DNA of 64,000 nt from Erythroxylum novogranatense (Eukaryota > Streptophyta > Magnoliopsida > Malpighiales > Erythroxylaceae), in contig CM057233.1 in assembly GCA_029891385.1 (NCBI GenBank), forward strand, positions 54,080,063 to 54,144,062, in the 5' to 3' direction. This document shows positions 41,325-54,164 of the stretch, piece after piece. Within the stretch, counting starts at the first letter, position 1. Every line of letters begins with the position of its first letter. The notes below the pieces were generated by a model. That model was not told where the DNA came from, searched no databases, and saw nothing but the letters and a program-made list of their open reading frames with translations. Both the position numbers and the translations under genes were made by a program.

Positions 41325-42868
41325 TGTTGGAAAATTAACGCAAGATCAAATCTAAATGCAGCGGAATGAATTTAAAAATTTTTCCACAGAATCAACTTTA
41401 ACAGAATTAGATTCGAAACATAAAACAAGAAATTGACAAAGTTACACTAACCTTTTTCTAATTTCTCGATACAATATCTAGCTTCTCCGAAATCGTCAAA
41501 TCCACGAGCCGTTCAATCGTCCGACCTCTAACGGTATCCACAGATCTTTTCGAAGAAAAACTCAAATCAAAATTTGAGAGGAAAAAACTTGTTTTGAAGT
41601 GCTAGCTTACATATGTTCTAATTCTTCCTTTTATATGAAAATCTTATTTTCATATCCTTGAATTTTATTAAAATTACAACTAAAGTCAAACTTTAATTAT
41701 AATTATTAATAAATCCTTATAAGATCAAATATCACATATTGATCCTAAAGTTTCTAAAACTTCTCAATTAAGTCCAACTTAATTCAAATTTCATTTTCTC
41801 CTTTATAGACCTTTTATGTGTGACCCATTAGGTTCCTAATATATTGGCAATGATTACAAATTATAATTCTAATTCATAATTAGAATCGATAAATTAAAAC
41901 TCCTTTTAATTTATCTTTAATTCCTAATTAAACAATTTATAATCATAGATCATGATTGACGCTCTAGCAACATTTCATGACCACCCAAATATTAGGAATG
42001 TCAAAGTGGTTTGACTTAACTTTGTCTATGCATGGTTATCTTGTATAAATTAATCCTTTCGTCACTAATGTTCCAATTGGAATTAGAGTATGGAATTCGT
42101 GTCACTCTAAATAACCAATCATATTTGTTCTTGCTAATTAGTAAATGACTTATAATTGATATTTGAAAACAACTTTTCCAAATTTCAATTCACTCGCCGA
42201 TGATTCCCAAAATCATTACTAATCAAGAACAATGAAACATTCTTCCTAATTACTTTAGACTATTTAATCCTTTATTGATTTACTCAACTATCTCCATATA
42301 GTTCATACTATATCCAATAACTACCAATTGAACTATTCTAAGAATAGATCATAAGTAGCATCAAAATATAGTAATTCTACATGAGATAACTTTGGTAATC
42401 TCAAGTCTAAGGATCAATTATACAACCATCATAATGAGATAATCCACGAGACACACAAGTAATGTTCCATTTGGGATTCTTATAATTGGGTGCATTCAAA
42501 GGAACTTATTCTCTAATAAGCACTCACAAGTTTGTTTAAGTATCTCCATACTTTAATCTATGAGATTGATTACTTTCTTCATAAGAAAGAAACAAATATG
42601 TGCTAGTTCAACCATTTCATCAATACCCGTCTTGATGAAACTATGACTAGGAACATTTTAGGAATAATACAAAATGCAATTTGAATCTCATAATTATAAT
42701 CACATTATAATTTCTAATTGCATAATAATTATTCCAGGGATTTTATCTTTATGATTAGTAATTAAATAATTAAAATGCACAAAGATAAAGAATGCCTTTT
42801 ATTGAATAAAACAATTTTATACAATTAAAAAATACAACCCAAATTGGCTGCAAGGGCATAAACCAACA
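41325..42868 (-). repeat. 3' LTR of element C (1544 bp)
   Basis: It pairs with 48588-50139 with mostly small differences. Some local blocks differ by clustered substitutions/indels (e.g. around 42195 and 42260). Confidence 0.93.
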
Positions 42869-42882
42869 ATCTCCCACTTGCA
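42869..42882 (-). other. Polypurine tract of element C
   Basis: The minus strand reads TGCAAGTGGGAGAT, directly before the 3' LTR start. The pol stop TAG lies just upstream, at 42883-42885. Confidence 0.85.
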
Positions 42883-44543
42883 CTAAAGCCAATTACCAAT
42901 GTATCTAATACCATAGCCATCCATATGTCTATCATGTTTCTTTTGAGATAACGGCTTAGTGAGAGGATCAGCTAGATTCTCTTCAGTGGGAACTCGTTCT
43001 ATCTGGATGTCCTTCCGTTCCACCATCTCCCTGATAAGATGAAACTTTCTGAGTACATGTTTGGATCGCTGATGAGATCTCGGTTCCTTCCCTTATGCAA
43101 TAGCACCATTGTTGTCGCAGTACACTACTATAGGATCAACAATGCTAGGAACCACTCCAAGTTCAATAATGAACTTCTTGATCCAAACTGCTTCCTTTGC
43201 TTCTTCAGAAACTGCAAATATTCAGCTTCAGTTGTTGAATCTGCAATGGTTGGTTGTTTGGAACTCTTCCAACTAACCGCTCCACCACAAAGAGTAAAAA
43301 TATACCCTGACTGTGATCTACTATCATCTTGATCAGACTGGAAATTAGCATCTGAATAACCCTGAACTCTCAGCTCAGTTCCTCCATAGACCAGAAAAAT
43401 ATCTTTAGTCCTTCTCAAGTACTTTAAAATATTTTTCACAGCTGTCCAATGACCCTCACCGGGATCAGCTTGATATCTACTTGTTATGCTTAAAGCGTAA
43501 GCAACATCTGGTCTTGTACATAGCATTGCATACATGATCGATCCAATAGCCGAAGCATATGGAACACCATTCATTCTATCTCTTTCCTCTTGTGTCTTAG
43601 GACACATGCTCTTGGAAAGAGAAATCCCAGGCGATGTAGGTAAAAATCCTCTCTTGGAATTTTCCATGCTAAACCGTTTTAACACTTTATTTATGTACGA
43701 AGATTGGGACAAACCAAACAACCTTTTTGATCTATCTCTATAGATCTTTATACCTAATATATAAGCTGCTTCTCCCATATCCTTCATGGAAAAATTCTTA
43801 GATAACCATATCTTAACAGATTGGAGCATTGAAATGTCATTTCCAATGAGCAATATGTCATCCACATAAAGCACTAAGAAAACGACTCCACTCCCACTTA
43901 CCTTCTTGTAAACACAAGGTTCATCAACATTTTTGATAAAACCAAACTCTTTGATTGTTTCATCAAAATGAATGTTCCAACTCATGACGCTTTCAAATCC
44001 ATATATGGACCTTTGCAATTTACATACTTGATCAGGAAATTCTTTGGATTCAAAACCCTCAGGTTGTGTCATATACACATCCTCTTGCAAATTCCCATTG
44101 AGAAATGCAGTTTTGACATCCATCTACCAAATTTCATAATCATGATATGCTGCTATAGCCAATAAAATCCTTATGGATTTAAGCATTGCCACTGGCGAAA
44201 AAGTTTCATCAAAATCAACTCCTTGTTTTTGTCTGTAACCTTTCGCCACTAACCTTGCTTTGTACGTATGTACATTTCCATCCATGTCAGTTTTTCTCTT
44301 AAAAATCCATTTGCACCCAATAGGTACTATACCTTCAGGTGCATCCACCAAAGACCATACTTGGTTGGTGTACATGGATTCCATTTCAGATTTCATGGCT
44401 TCTTGCCATTTTAAAGAATCAATGTCTGACATTGCTTCCTTAAAATCAGTAGGTTCGTCATTCAAAATTGAAGTATCATCACTTCCTTTTTCAACATGTA
44501 GATCTAATCTAACAGGAGGATGACGTATCTTTCGCACCGTCAT
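42883..44543 (-). pseudogene. Copia pol: reverse transcriptase and RNase H (element C)
   Basis: The minus frame 44124-44543 gives WKWIF-type CKWIFKRKTDMDGN and VAKGYRQKQGVDFDETFSPVA. A single TAG at 44121-44123 stands where relatives have Gln (CAG-to-TAG). Frame 43128-44123 then carries MDVKTAFLNG (catalytic Asp kept), YVDDILLIGND (YVDD), RPDVAYALSITSRYQ and the RNase H block YSDANFQSDQDDSRSQSGY with TEAEY. The RNase H tail (QRSKHV, DPLTKPL-like) continues in another frame to the TAG at 42883-42885. RT itself looks nearly intact apart from the nonsense codon and a shift near 43140. Confidence 0.9.
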
Positions 44544-45508
44544 GGACTATGTGTTCCTTGAACCATTGGTTGAACATTTACTGTATCAACTTGTGGTTCT
44601 TGTTCCATTTCGATGTGTGTTTGTGGTTCTAGAACTTCTCTAAGCTCCACATCACTCCCACTACTTTCTTTGAGAATAAATTCTCTTTCTAAGAATATAG
44701 CATGTCTTGAGACAAACAACTTTTGCTCAAGAGGATGATAAAATTGATATCCAAAGCTTTCTTTTGGATATCCCACAAACATGCATTTATCTTATTTAGC
44801 TTCAAGCTTATCAGACATTGCACGCTTCACATAAGCATCACATCCCCAAATTTTTAAGTGTGACAACTTTGGTCTTTTACCAATCCATATCTCATATGGA
44901 GTTTTGTCAACGGTTTTGGATGGAACTCAATTCAATAGGTAAGTAGCAGTATTAAGAGCATATCCCCAAAATAAAACTGGAAGAACTGCATAGTTCATCA
45001 TGGAACGTACCATATCTAATAAAGTACGATTTCTCCTTTCAGAAACCCCATTATGTTGTGGAGTTCCAAGCGGAGTCCATTGTGAGAGAATTCCATTCTC
45101 TTTTAAGTAACTAAGAAACTCATGGTCTAAGTACTCGCCACCTCGATCAGATCTAAGTGTCTTAATACTCTTACCAGTTTGTTTCTCTACTTCAAGTCTA
45201 AATTCTTTGAACTTTTCAAATGCTTCAGACTTGTATTTCATTAAATACACATAACCATATCTAGAATGGTCATCTGCGAATGTTATAAAATACGAAAATC
45301 CTCCTCTAGCTTGAGTAGACATAGGGCCACATATATCTGAATGTATAAGCTCTAACAACTCATTAGTACATTGTCCCTTTCCACTAAAGGGAAGTTTGGT
45401 CATTTTACCCTTTAAACATGATTCACAAGTTTCATATGATTCATAATCGAAAGGATCTAAATATCTTTCTTTATGTAACTTTGTGATTCTTGTTTCATTA
45501 ATATGACC
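44540..45508 (-). pseudogene. Copia pol: integrase (element C)
   Basis: The zinc region (CESCLKGKMTKLPFSG at about 45380-45430) leads into HSDICGPMSTQARGG (first Asp), LRSDRGGEYLDHEF (second Asp) and PQHNGVSERRNRTLLDM (Glu), then the C-terminal MFVGYPKESFGYQFY region (44540-44782). Interruptions: stop after YLLN at 44924-44926 (Arg codon to TGA in NRVPSK) and a stop near 44783. Another stop at about 45506 (WHCR.GH) interrupts the zinc region. The catalytic triad itself is present. Confidence 0.9.
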
Positions 45509-46825
45509 TCACCTACAATGCCATAAATAAGAAGGATTTTGGTCACTTAATCTTCTTTTCTTGCTATTTATTTGAAGAATTGGTCTTTTAAGATCTAATT
45601 CATACAAACCATTTGTAAGCATACCAGATCCATAATAAATGTCATCTTTATAAAAAGAACAACTATTATTCTTAATATTGAAAACAAATCCATTCATGTC
45701 CAAACATGGAATAGAAATAATGTTTCTTGTAATGATAGGAACATAATAACAATTATTTAGTTCAAGTACAAGACCAGAAGGCAAAGTTAAACTACAAGTT
45801 CCAATAGCTAATGCAGCAACTCTTGCTCCATTACCGACTCGTAAGTCCACTTCGCCTTTTCTCAACGCTCTACTGTCTGTCAGTACCTGCACATTGTTAC
45901 AAATGTGAGAACCACATCCGGTATCTAATACCCAAGATTGTGATACAGAAGTAGAAAGATTGATTTCAATCATAAACAAATCTGAAGTTGAAGTTTCGCC
46001 TAACTTCTTTTCCTTCAAGCTAGCAAGATAAGCTTTGCAGTTTCTCTTCCAGTGTCCAGCTATGCCACAATGAAAACAGGTGCCCTTATCATTCTTCTTC
46101 TTGACACCGCCTGTTTGCTTTGCTACTTTAGCTGAAACCTTCTGATTCTTGTTCTTATTTTTCTTCTTAGAGGTCTTACCCTTATTCTTAGAAGAAGAAG
46201 AGCCAACAACAAGAACAGAACCGGATTCCTTTTTAAGGCATCCCTCAGCAGTCTTGAGCATGTTGAGTAATTCAACCAATGACATTTCCTTTTTGTTCAT
46301 ATGGAAGTTCATAATAAATTGTGAAAAACTCGAGGTAAGAGACTGGAGCACTAAATCAATGCTCAACTCGAGGTTCAGGTCATACCCTAATTGACCTAAC
46401 TTTTCAATGTAGCCAATCATCTGTAGAACATGAATTTCTGCAGATGTTCCAGAAGCCATCCGACATTGAAACAAGGCTCTCGCAGTCTCAAACCTCTCCA
46501 CCCGACTTTGAGCACCAAAAAACTCTTGAAGGTGCAAGAACATTTCCCTTGTATTCATACATTCATGTTGTCTCTGAAGCTCGGGAGACATGCTGGCTAA
46601 CATCACACATGTCACTTGCTCATTGTCATCTATATGACTTTGATAATATTCCCAATCTTCATTGGCAGCATCTTAAGCAGGTTCAGGTGGAAGCTCATTG
46701 TCAAGAACGTACAATTTTTCCTCTTGCCTTAAAACAATTTTAAGGTTACGCAACCAGTCAGAAAAATTTGGTCCAGTCAGTTTGTTTGCATCCATGATAC
46801 TCCTCAGGGACAAGTTCGTACTCAT
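45509..46825 (-). pseudogene. Copia gag and protease (element C)
   Basis: The start is ATG 46823-46825 (MSTNLSLRSIMDANKLTGPN). The N-terminal ~50 codons end at a single in-frame TAA (46673-46675) and the same frame continues as DAANEDWEYYQSHIDD into the 368-codon open stretch 45509-46615. Next come a Lys-rich linker (KKKNKNKNQKVSAK) and a CCHC knuckle CFHCGIAGHWKRNC (about residues 181-194 of that stretch). The protease site LDTGCGSH follows. Gag packages RNA, and the protease releases Pol products. Only one nonsense codon separates this from an open gag. Confidence 0.9.
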
Positions 46826-48570
46826 TTTCAAAAAACTGATTCGTCAAAATATAAAATAAATTAGTTTATGCCGAAAAACCAAATAAATAAGGACTTTTAA
46901 AATTTGGTCACTCTCACTATTTTCAACAAATTAATAGCCCTCACTATTAATTCGAGAAATTATCACATAATTTCCTAGTGGGTTAGGATCCCATTTTAAT
47001 TTAATTGATCTTGAGTTTGCTCAACAAACCAATTAAATAAATTTAGGTAGATAACATTTTATCAATCACATCTTATGTGATTCCTTAATCCGTTAGGAGA
47101 CAACTCTTTGTCATAAAATATCTAATAATATTTTCCTAACCTCGCCTCTAAATAAATATGATCATGAGTTTACTCATCCAAATCATATAAATTTAGTTAA
47201 GTAAAACCCATTATTATAAGAGTAAACATGTTCGGGTTAAAGCGGCCTTGAGTTTACTCAACAAGCCTACAATAAACAAAACTCTGGCTTAATCATATAA
47301 TAATAGAAGGCATTATTCATGTTCTAAACATGTACTTAATATTTTAATGAGGGATTTAAAATAACATAAAATCTCATTCGAAATTATATAATCTCATTAT
47401 ATTAATTTATTTCACATAATCTAATTATGAAAAATAAATTGAGATTTTTTTTAAATTAATTAATTTAATTAATCAACATTTGAAAAATTAAATCAAAATT
47501 AAAATAAAAAAATGAAAGGCCCAACAGCCAGAGGCCCACGGGCCAGAGCGATCTCTGGCTGCTGGTGAGTGGCCCAATGGCGAGAGACCATTTCTGGCCA
47601 CACCTCGCCGAGACGACGTCTCTGGTCACGTGGCTCGCCAGAGACGACGCCTCTCGGCACATGGCTGGCCAGAGACCATCTCACGCCACATGGCCACATG
47701 GCTCGCCAGAGACGACGTCTCTCGGCACATAACAACCGAGAGACATCGTCTCGACACGCCGCGAGGCGTCTCTGGTTTGGCGGAGAGACGCCTCTACGCG
47801 AATGGGGCGCGTGCGCGTCTTCTCCAGTTCTCTACTGGTTTTTATATATATATATAACTCAGAATAACAATTTATTCTGTTCTAACTACCTTAAGACTAT
47901 CTCAAGATAATCTACCCTATATGTAAAAGTATAACAACCTTATAAAAATACATAAATCTCTAGAGAGAAAAAACTCTCTAGAGAGAGAAAACACCACCAC
48001 CTTCGGTGGTGAGTCTCCAAACACCGATGGCTACTTCTGCCTCCGGTAGCCCAGTGGTTCATCACAATGAAGCATAATAAAATCATTAAAAATTATAGAA
48101 GCTTTAAAAAACTCATTAAATAAACCTTCATAAACTATCAATGAAGCATGCTATATTAAAACAATGAATATAATGGGCACCGAAACGTTAACAGAAGCTT
48201 GAAATAATGAACATAAAAACTTGAGTAAATGAACAGAAGTCTTTGTCTTTCATGCAATCATCTCTGTTAATAACCTAAAACCGCATGTTAATATTCCAGA
48301 ATTACTAGAAACTCTTTCCAGATTTCCAGAAAAAGATAGAAACATATACAAACATTTTATACTGTTCTAGACATGGGAAACGCATTCCATATTTCCATAA
48401 ACTTATAAAACGCAGTTCATATGTCCAGAATTAGCAAGTGCACAAAACCAAGAAAAATGCCAGAAACTCATGAACACGTGTTCTAAACTTTTCAGAAACG
48501 CATATCATCATATTGCTCCTTTCAAAACGAAAAATTTTCAAGCTTACGAATCAAAAATAAATCTGTTAAA
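46826..48570 (-). other. Leader of element C between primer site and gag
   Basis: This is a 1.7-kb untranslated region. Most is AT-rich; a GC-rich palindrome block occupies 47510-47825. Three small overlapping frames across that block (65-113 codons) follow the repeats and show no domain. Confidence 0.75.
47545..47796. repeat. Cluster of AGAGACG.CGTCTCT palindromes in the leader of element C
   Basis: About eight related motifs, e.g. AGAGCGATCTCT (47545), GAGACGACGTCTCTGG (about 47610), CCAGAGACGACGCCTCTCGG (47638), CCAGAGACGACGTCTCTCGG (47706), CGAGAGACATCGTCTCG (47737) and GAGAGACGCCTCT (47783). Base composition is sharply GC-rich against an AT-rich surround. Confidence 0.87.
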
Positions 48571-48586
48571 GATGGCTCTGATACCA
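48571..48586 (-). other. Primer binding site of element C
   Basis: The minus strand reads TGGTATCAGAGCCATC, complementary to initiator Met tRNA. It lies 1 bp from the LTR end at 48588. Confidence 0.92.
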
Positions 48587-48587
48587 C

Positions 48588-50139
48588 TGTTGGAAAATTA
48601 ACGCAAGATCAAATCTAAACGCAACGGAATGAATTTAAAAATTTTTCCACAGAATCAACTTTAATAGAATTAGATTCGAAACATAAAACAAGAAATTGAC
48701 AAAGTTACACTAACCTTTTTCTAATTTCCCGATACAATATCTAGCTTCTCCGAAATCGTCAAATCCACGAGCCGTTCAATCGTCCGACCTCTAACGGTAT
48801 CCACAGATCTTTCCGGAGAAAAACTCAAATCAAAATTTGAGAGGAAAAAACTTATTTTGAAGTGCTAGCTTACATATGTTCTAATTCTTCCTTTTTATAT
48901 GAAAAATCTTATTTTTCATATCCTTGAATTTTATTAAAATTACAACTAAAGTCAAACTTTAATTATAATTATTAATAAATCCTTATAAGATCAAATATCA
49001 CATATTGATCCTAAAGTTTCTAAAACTATTCAATTAAGTCCAACTTAATTCAAATTTCATTTTTCTCCTTTATAGACCTTTTATGTGTGACCCATTAGGT
49101 TCCTAATATATTGGCAATGATTACAAATTATAATTCTAATTCATAATTAGAATCAGATAAATTAAAACTCCTTTTAATTTATCTTTAATTCCCTAATTAA
49201 ACAATTTATAATCATAGATCATGATTGACGTCTAACAACATGTCATGACCACCCAAATATTAGGAATGTCAAAGTGGTTTGACTTAACCTGTTTATACAT
49301 GGTTATCTTGTATAAATTAATCCTTTCGTCAGCTAATGTTCCAATTGGAATTAGAGTATGGAATTCGTGTCTACTCTAAATAACCAATCATATTTGTTCT
49401 TGCTAATTAGTAAATGACTTATAACTGATATTTGAAAATAACTTTTCCAAATTTCAATTCACTCTGGCCAGAGATTCCCAAAATCATTACTAATCAAGAA
49501 CAGCAGAACATTCTTCCTAATTACTTTAGGACGACGAATCCTTTATTGATTTACTCAACTATCTCCATATAGTTCATACTATATCCAATAACTACCGAAT
49601 TGAACTATTCTAAGAATAGATCATAAGTAGCATCAAAATATAGTAATTCCTACATGAGATAACTTTGGTAATCTCAAGTCTAAGGATCAATTATACAACC
49701 ATCATAATGAGATAATCCACAGACACACAAGTAATGTTCCATTTGGGATTCTCATAATTGGAGTGCATTAGGTGAACTTATTCTCTAATAAGCACTCACA
49801 AGTTTGTTTAAGTATCTCCATACTTTAATCTATGAGATTGATTACTTTCTTCATAAAAAGAAACAAATATGTGCTAGTCTAACCATTTCATCAATACCCG
49901 CCTTGATGAAACTATGACTAGGAACATTTTAGGAATAATACAAAATGCAATTTGAATCTCATAATTATAATCACATTATAATTTCTAATTGCATAATAAT
50001 TATTCCAGGGATTTTATCTTTATGATTAGTAATTAAATAATTAAAATGCACAAAGATAAAGAATGTCTTTTATTGAATAAAACAATTTTATACAATTAAA
50101 AAATACAACCCAAACTGGCTGCAAGGGCATAAACCAACA
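48588..50139 (-). repeat. 5' LTR of element C (1552 bp)
   Basis: It is bounded by TGTTGG (48588) and CCAACA (50139) on the plus strand. The minus strand has CATATAAAAAGG at about 48889-48902, a TATA-box candidate also present in the 3' LTR near 41627-41637 as CATATAAAAGG. Confidence 0.93.
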
Positions 50140-50144
50140 CTGGA

Positions 50145-50777
50145 TTACCAAGGTGTAGGCTTACCCAAAACCTAACTCTTTTAAACAAAACGATATCGTT
50201 TTATTTAAAAAAATTGAGCCTCAAATTAAGCTGAATCTGATTTGACTCATGAATCGATCAATTGAAAATATTTGAATTTAGACTCATGGATCAACTCATT
50301 GTCATCTTTAAATGTATTCTTGCATCGTATCACTGTTAAGAATGAAGACAATGTTGCTACCCCACTATTAATGTAGATGTTTTAGCATAAGTTTGCCTCC
50401 AACTTATTCTCTTTAACATGTTGTATAGATTATTATTTGTCTGTTCTATAACTAACCTTATAATTTAATCTTATTTGAAGTAGTTGTAGTTTTTATGAAC
50501 TAATGACTCGTTTGGTCCTCTTAAGACATCGAGCCTAGCTTCTCAACTATGAGCCTTATTAATTCAATTGTTTTTACTTTTCAATAAAAAAACTTTTATC
50601 AATCAATCTCTTTATTCATGCCTTTATAGGTTTTCTTTGTATTTATACTTAGCTTAGGTCATCTTAACTTTTACGAAGGCTTACATTAATTCCATTCAAT
50701 TTCCAAAACAAGAAAAAAAAACACCAACCTAGTTTATACTTTATAATAATCACTTTTACATCATTAAAGGATATAAC
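50145..50777. other. Interval between elements C and D, nothing recognised
   Basis: This is 633 bp of AT-rich sequence continuing the pre-insertion context of C (GGGTCTGGA joined to TTACCAAGG). It contains a 16-bp perfect palindrome AAAACGATATCGTTTT near 50188. No coding frame and no known repeat is identified. Confidence 0.6.
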
Positions 50778-52645
50778 TGTAGGAAAATCCCGGTGCGTGC
50801 ATCACATACACACGGTGTGGAAAACACAAAAAAAATTGTTCCGGGACGTTTCCGAAATCCAGGATCTATGTGTCTATACAAAGAGGTACCATAATTCTCA
50901 AACCACAACGACTAAAGGAGACCGTCTCTAACGGTATCCACGCAGAGGTCGGAAAACCTAACCGAATCAAACCCTTTGAACCGGAAATAGCTAGAATAAA
51001 GAAGAGAGTGCTAGCTCTTACCTTATTCTTGGAGAGCATAAGGTGAAGAAGAGGAGAAGATGATGAAGCTTGAAGAGACGATGGAAAGGAGAGCTTCGGA
51101 TTATGCTTTTTTAAAACCTTGTTTCTAAAACATGTTAAAGCCAATTTATCTCTCACGACCATCATCCCTTTAAGTCTTTGATTGCCATTTGTCTTTAAAG
51201 TAATTAAAGACATTTAATTCTAAAGTAACTTCATCCCTTTAAGTCTTTGATTGCCATTTGTCTTTAAAGTAATTAAAGACATTTAATGCTAAAGTAACTC
51301 CACCTTTACACGTTAGTCATATATATATATATATATATATTCTCCTTTCCACGTTAGTCATATATTAATTAATTAATTAATTATATATAAATGCTAAAGT
51401 GGTCCAGTCACACTGGGGTCGGTCCTACCGGGTCTCGGTATGGAAAAAAAATACCAGAGACCTGTTTCAGCAATATTGATGTCGCGATCTCATCGGGACA
51501 TATCCCAATCTCATCGTGATCCATTTAGTTCTATTGCTCTCCATATAATAGATCACTATCCAAAACTATTTTATGAATTCTTCGAGTCACTCTTATGCGT
51601 GTGACCCATTAGGTTCCCGGTTATGTTGGCCACTTAAATTAACACTTAATCCAAGCAAGTCATGAGCGGTGTCTAGCAACACATCATGACCTCCAATTGA
51701 CCGAAAAGTAATTGGTTTGACGACTGAACCCATGCTCACCACGAACCATATCACGAACCCTCCCATAGACAATTACTGTGCAATTCGTCCTTTCACCATG
51801 CTATACCCCACTTGGTTATGAGTATGGGCAAAGTGTCAACTCTTACTAGACTGACTACATCAAATCTAGTCCAAGTGATATCAGTTCTCGTCCTGGGACT
51901 CATTACTTTATATGTCAATGAAGGACATTCTTCATGACATATGTACTCCGGCCAGAGATTTCTAAGTAATGACCCTGACAAGAGGCCATGGGTATCATCT
52001 TCTGCTATCACAGAAGTGGTGAATCATCTATTGACTACTCAATTACCTTCGAATACCTCAAGCTATACCTAATCACCACCCTATGAGCGACCTCTATAAG
52101 GCAACAAGGAATGAAGTCAAATCACAGAATCAGTATCTAAGATATCCTTGAGTACCTCAAGTCTAAGGATACTTGTACCATTGCTATAATGAGATTATCA
52201 CTGACATTAGAATAGGACATCCATGTGATGATCTCATAGTAGGTCATCAAATGTACTTACTACCTCTAGTAAGCATTCACATCTCACTAAACATCTCATA
52301 TTTACAGTTTCTGAGATCTACTGCTTGATCAAATCAAGGAGCTTGACATGTGCTAGTCTCTCCGGATTAACGATGTCCAGTTTCAGTAATCCTATGACTA
52401 GGGATAATTTAGATACTGACATATTGCACATGATAGGAATCTCAGTAGTATGATCACATCATAATTTCCTTCATGTTATGTCATATATCATAGACTTCAT
52501 TAATTTGCTTATAGATCAATATCAATTCATAAATAATGAACACCAAATTAATGAAATATGTCTTTCTTCATTTATTCATCAAGTCTATATACAACTTTGT
52601 ACAAAAAGTGCTAAAAGCGATTGCCTTTAGGGCACTACTCTAACA
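50778..52645 (-). repeat. 3' LTR of element D (1868 bp)
   Basis: It begins TGTAGGAAAA and ends ACTCTAACA. It has a 69-bp tandem duplication at 51162-51298 (units start 51162 and 51231) that the 5' LTR lacks, and an AT microsatellite at 51319-51340. Confidence 0.92.
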
Positions 52646-52667
52646 AAATCTCCCACTTAACCTAAAG
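52646..52667 (-). other. Polypurine tract of element D
   Basis: The minus strand reads TAGGTTAAGTGGGAGATTT next to the LTR. It resembles the tract of element C (AAGTGGGAGAT). Confidence 0.85.
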
Positions 52668-54164
52668 TCAATCGCCTTGATATCTAATACCATAGGCGAG
52701 TACATGAGAATCAAAGCTCTTCTGTGATAATGGCTTTGTCAACGGATCAGAAATATTTTGCTCGGTGGGAATTCTCTCTATCTGGACATCACCTCGACCA
52801 ATGATCTCCCTAATCAGATGATATCTACGGAGTACGTGTTTCGATCGTTGATGAGACCTTGGTTCCTTCGCCTGCGTAATAGCTCCATTGTTGTCACAAT
52901 ACAACTGTATGGGCCCATCACAGCTAGGAACCACACCAAGTTTAGAAATAAACTTCTTGATCTAAACTGCTTCCTTTGCTGCGTCTGAAGCGGCAATGTA
53001 CTCTGCCTCGGTTGTTGAATCGGCAGTTGTCTCTTGTTTGGAACTCTTCCAACTGACCGCCCCACCGTTCAGTGTGAATATATAACCTGATTGGGATTTA
53101 GAATCATCCTTATCAGATTGAAAACTAGCATCTGTATACCCGCTCACTTTTAGATTTCTATCTCCATATATCAAGAAAACATCCTTAGTCCTTCGCAAGT
53201 ACTTGAGGATATTCTTGACAGCCACCCAGTGACCCTCACCAGGATTCGATTGGTATCTGCTCGTAGCACTTAGAGCATATGATACATCGGGTCTCGTACA
53301 TAGCATAGCGTACATGATAGATCCTACTGCAGATGCATACAGGATCATATTCATGCGCATCCTCTCATCTTGTGTCTTAGGACACATAGATTTCGAGAGT
53401 GTTATCCCATGAGTCATGGGAAGGTACCCTCTCTTAGACCGCCCCATGCTAAACCTCTTTAGCATCTTGTCTATGTACGTTGATAGTGAAAGACTAAGCA
53501 ATCTTTTTTATCTATCTCTATAGATCTTTATCCCAAGGATATAAGTTGCTTCACCAAGATCTTTCATGGCAAATTGTTTGGATAACCAAATCTTCACATA
53601 TTGTAGCATAGAGACATCGTTTCCTAGTAATAATATGTCATCTACATATAGCATAAAAAATACGATTGCAGTCCCGCTAACCTTCTTATACACATAGTGT
53701 TCATCCGGATTTTGTGAGAAACCAAACTCTTTGATTACCTCATCAAAACGGATATTTCAACTTCTGGATGCTTGTTTCAATCCATAGATGGATTTTTGAA
53801 GCTTGCATACCTTTTCGCCATCATAGAAGATGAAGTCCTCTGGTTGTGTCATATACACATCCTTAGCTAGATTTCCATTTAGGAAAGCTTTCTTCACATC
53901 CATTTGTCATATCTCATAATTATAATGAGTGGAAATGGCTAAGAGCATCCTAATGGATTTAAGCATTGCTACTGGGCTGAAGGACTCGTCGTAGTCAATT
54001 CCTTGTCTTTGACGAAAACCTTTAGCCACAAGCCTTGCTTTATAGGTAATCACATTACCATCCATGTCGGTTTTCTTTTTGAAAACCCATTTACACCCTT
54101 TGGGTTTTATTCCTTCGGGTGCCTCAACCAAAGTCCATACTTGGTTTTCATACATGGAATCCAT
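52668..54164 (-). pseudogene. Copia pol: reverse transcriptase and RNase H (element D)
   Basis: Pieces in order on the minus strand: 53907-54164 (CKWVFKKKTDMDGNV, VAKGFRQRQGIDYDESFSPVA) and a stop where relatives have Trp (TGG-to-TGA) before [11 protein letters not shown]. Next are 53508-53693 with YVDDILLLGND, 52962-53501 with RPDVSYALSATSRYQ and the RNase H block YTDASFQSDKDDSKSQSGY with TEAEY, and 52668-52934 with LYCDNNGAITQAKEPRSHQR and DPLTKPLS. The terminal TGA at 52668 replaces a conserved Trp near the C-terminus. Frames shift at about 53500, 53700 and 52950. Confidence 0.9.

Larger units (their letters stand above)
41325..50139 (-). mobile_element. Element C: complete Ty1/copia retrotransposon (Tork/Angela-like), 8.8 kb
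   Basis: LTRs at 41325-42868 and 48588-50139 (TGTTGG...CCAACA) are flanked by identical CTGGA (41320-41324; 50140-50144). On the minus strand: 5' LTR, Met-tRNA primer site, 1.7-kb leader with a palindrome block, gag-pol, polypurine tract, 3' LTR. The gag start (MSTNLSLRSIM, KLTGPNFSDWLRNL) and RNase H resemble plant Tork/Angela-type copia; lineage is by resemblance only. It is structurally complete but coding is broken by a handful of stops. It is closely related to element D. Confidence 0.93.

Noticed and set aside
47569..47910. 113-codon Arg/His-rich plus-strand frame as a possible host gene
   Set aside because: It is a by-product of the AGAGACG/CGTCTCT palindrome repeats in the leader of element C, antisense to the element.
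50188..50203. 16-bp perfect palindrome AAAACGATATCGTTTT as a member of the palindrome-cluster pattern
   Set aside because: Single copy in AT-rich intergenic sequence, not clustered and not in an LTR.
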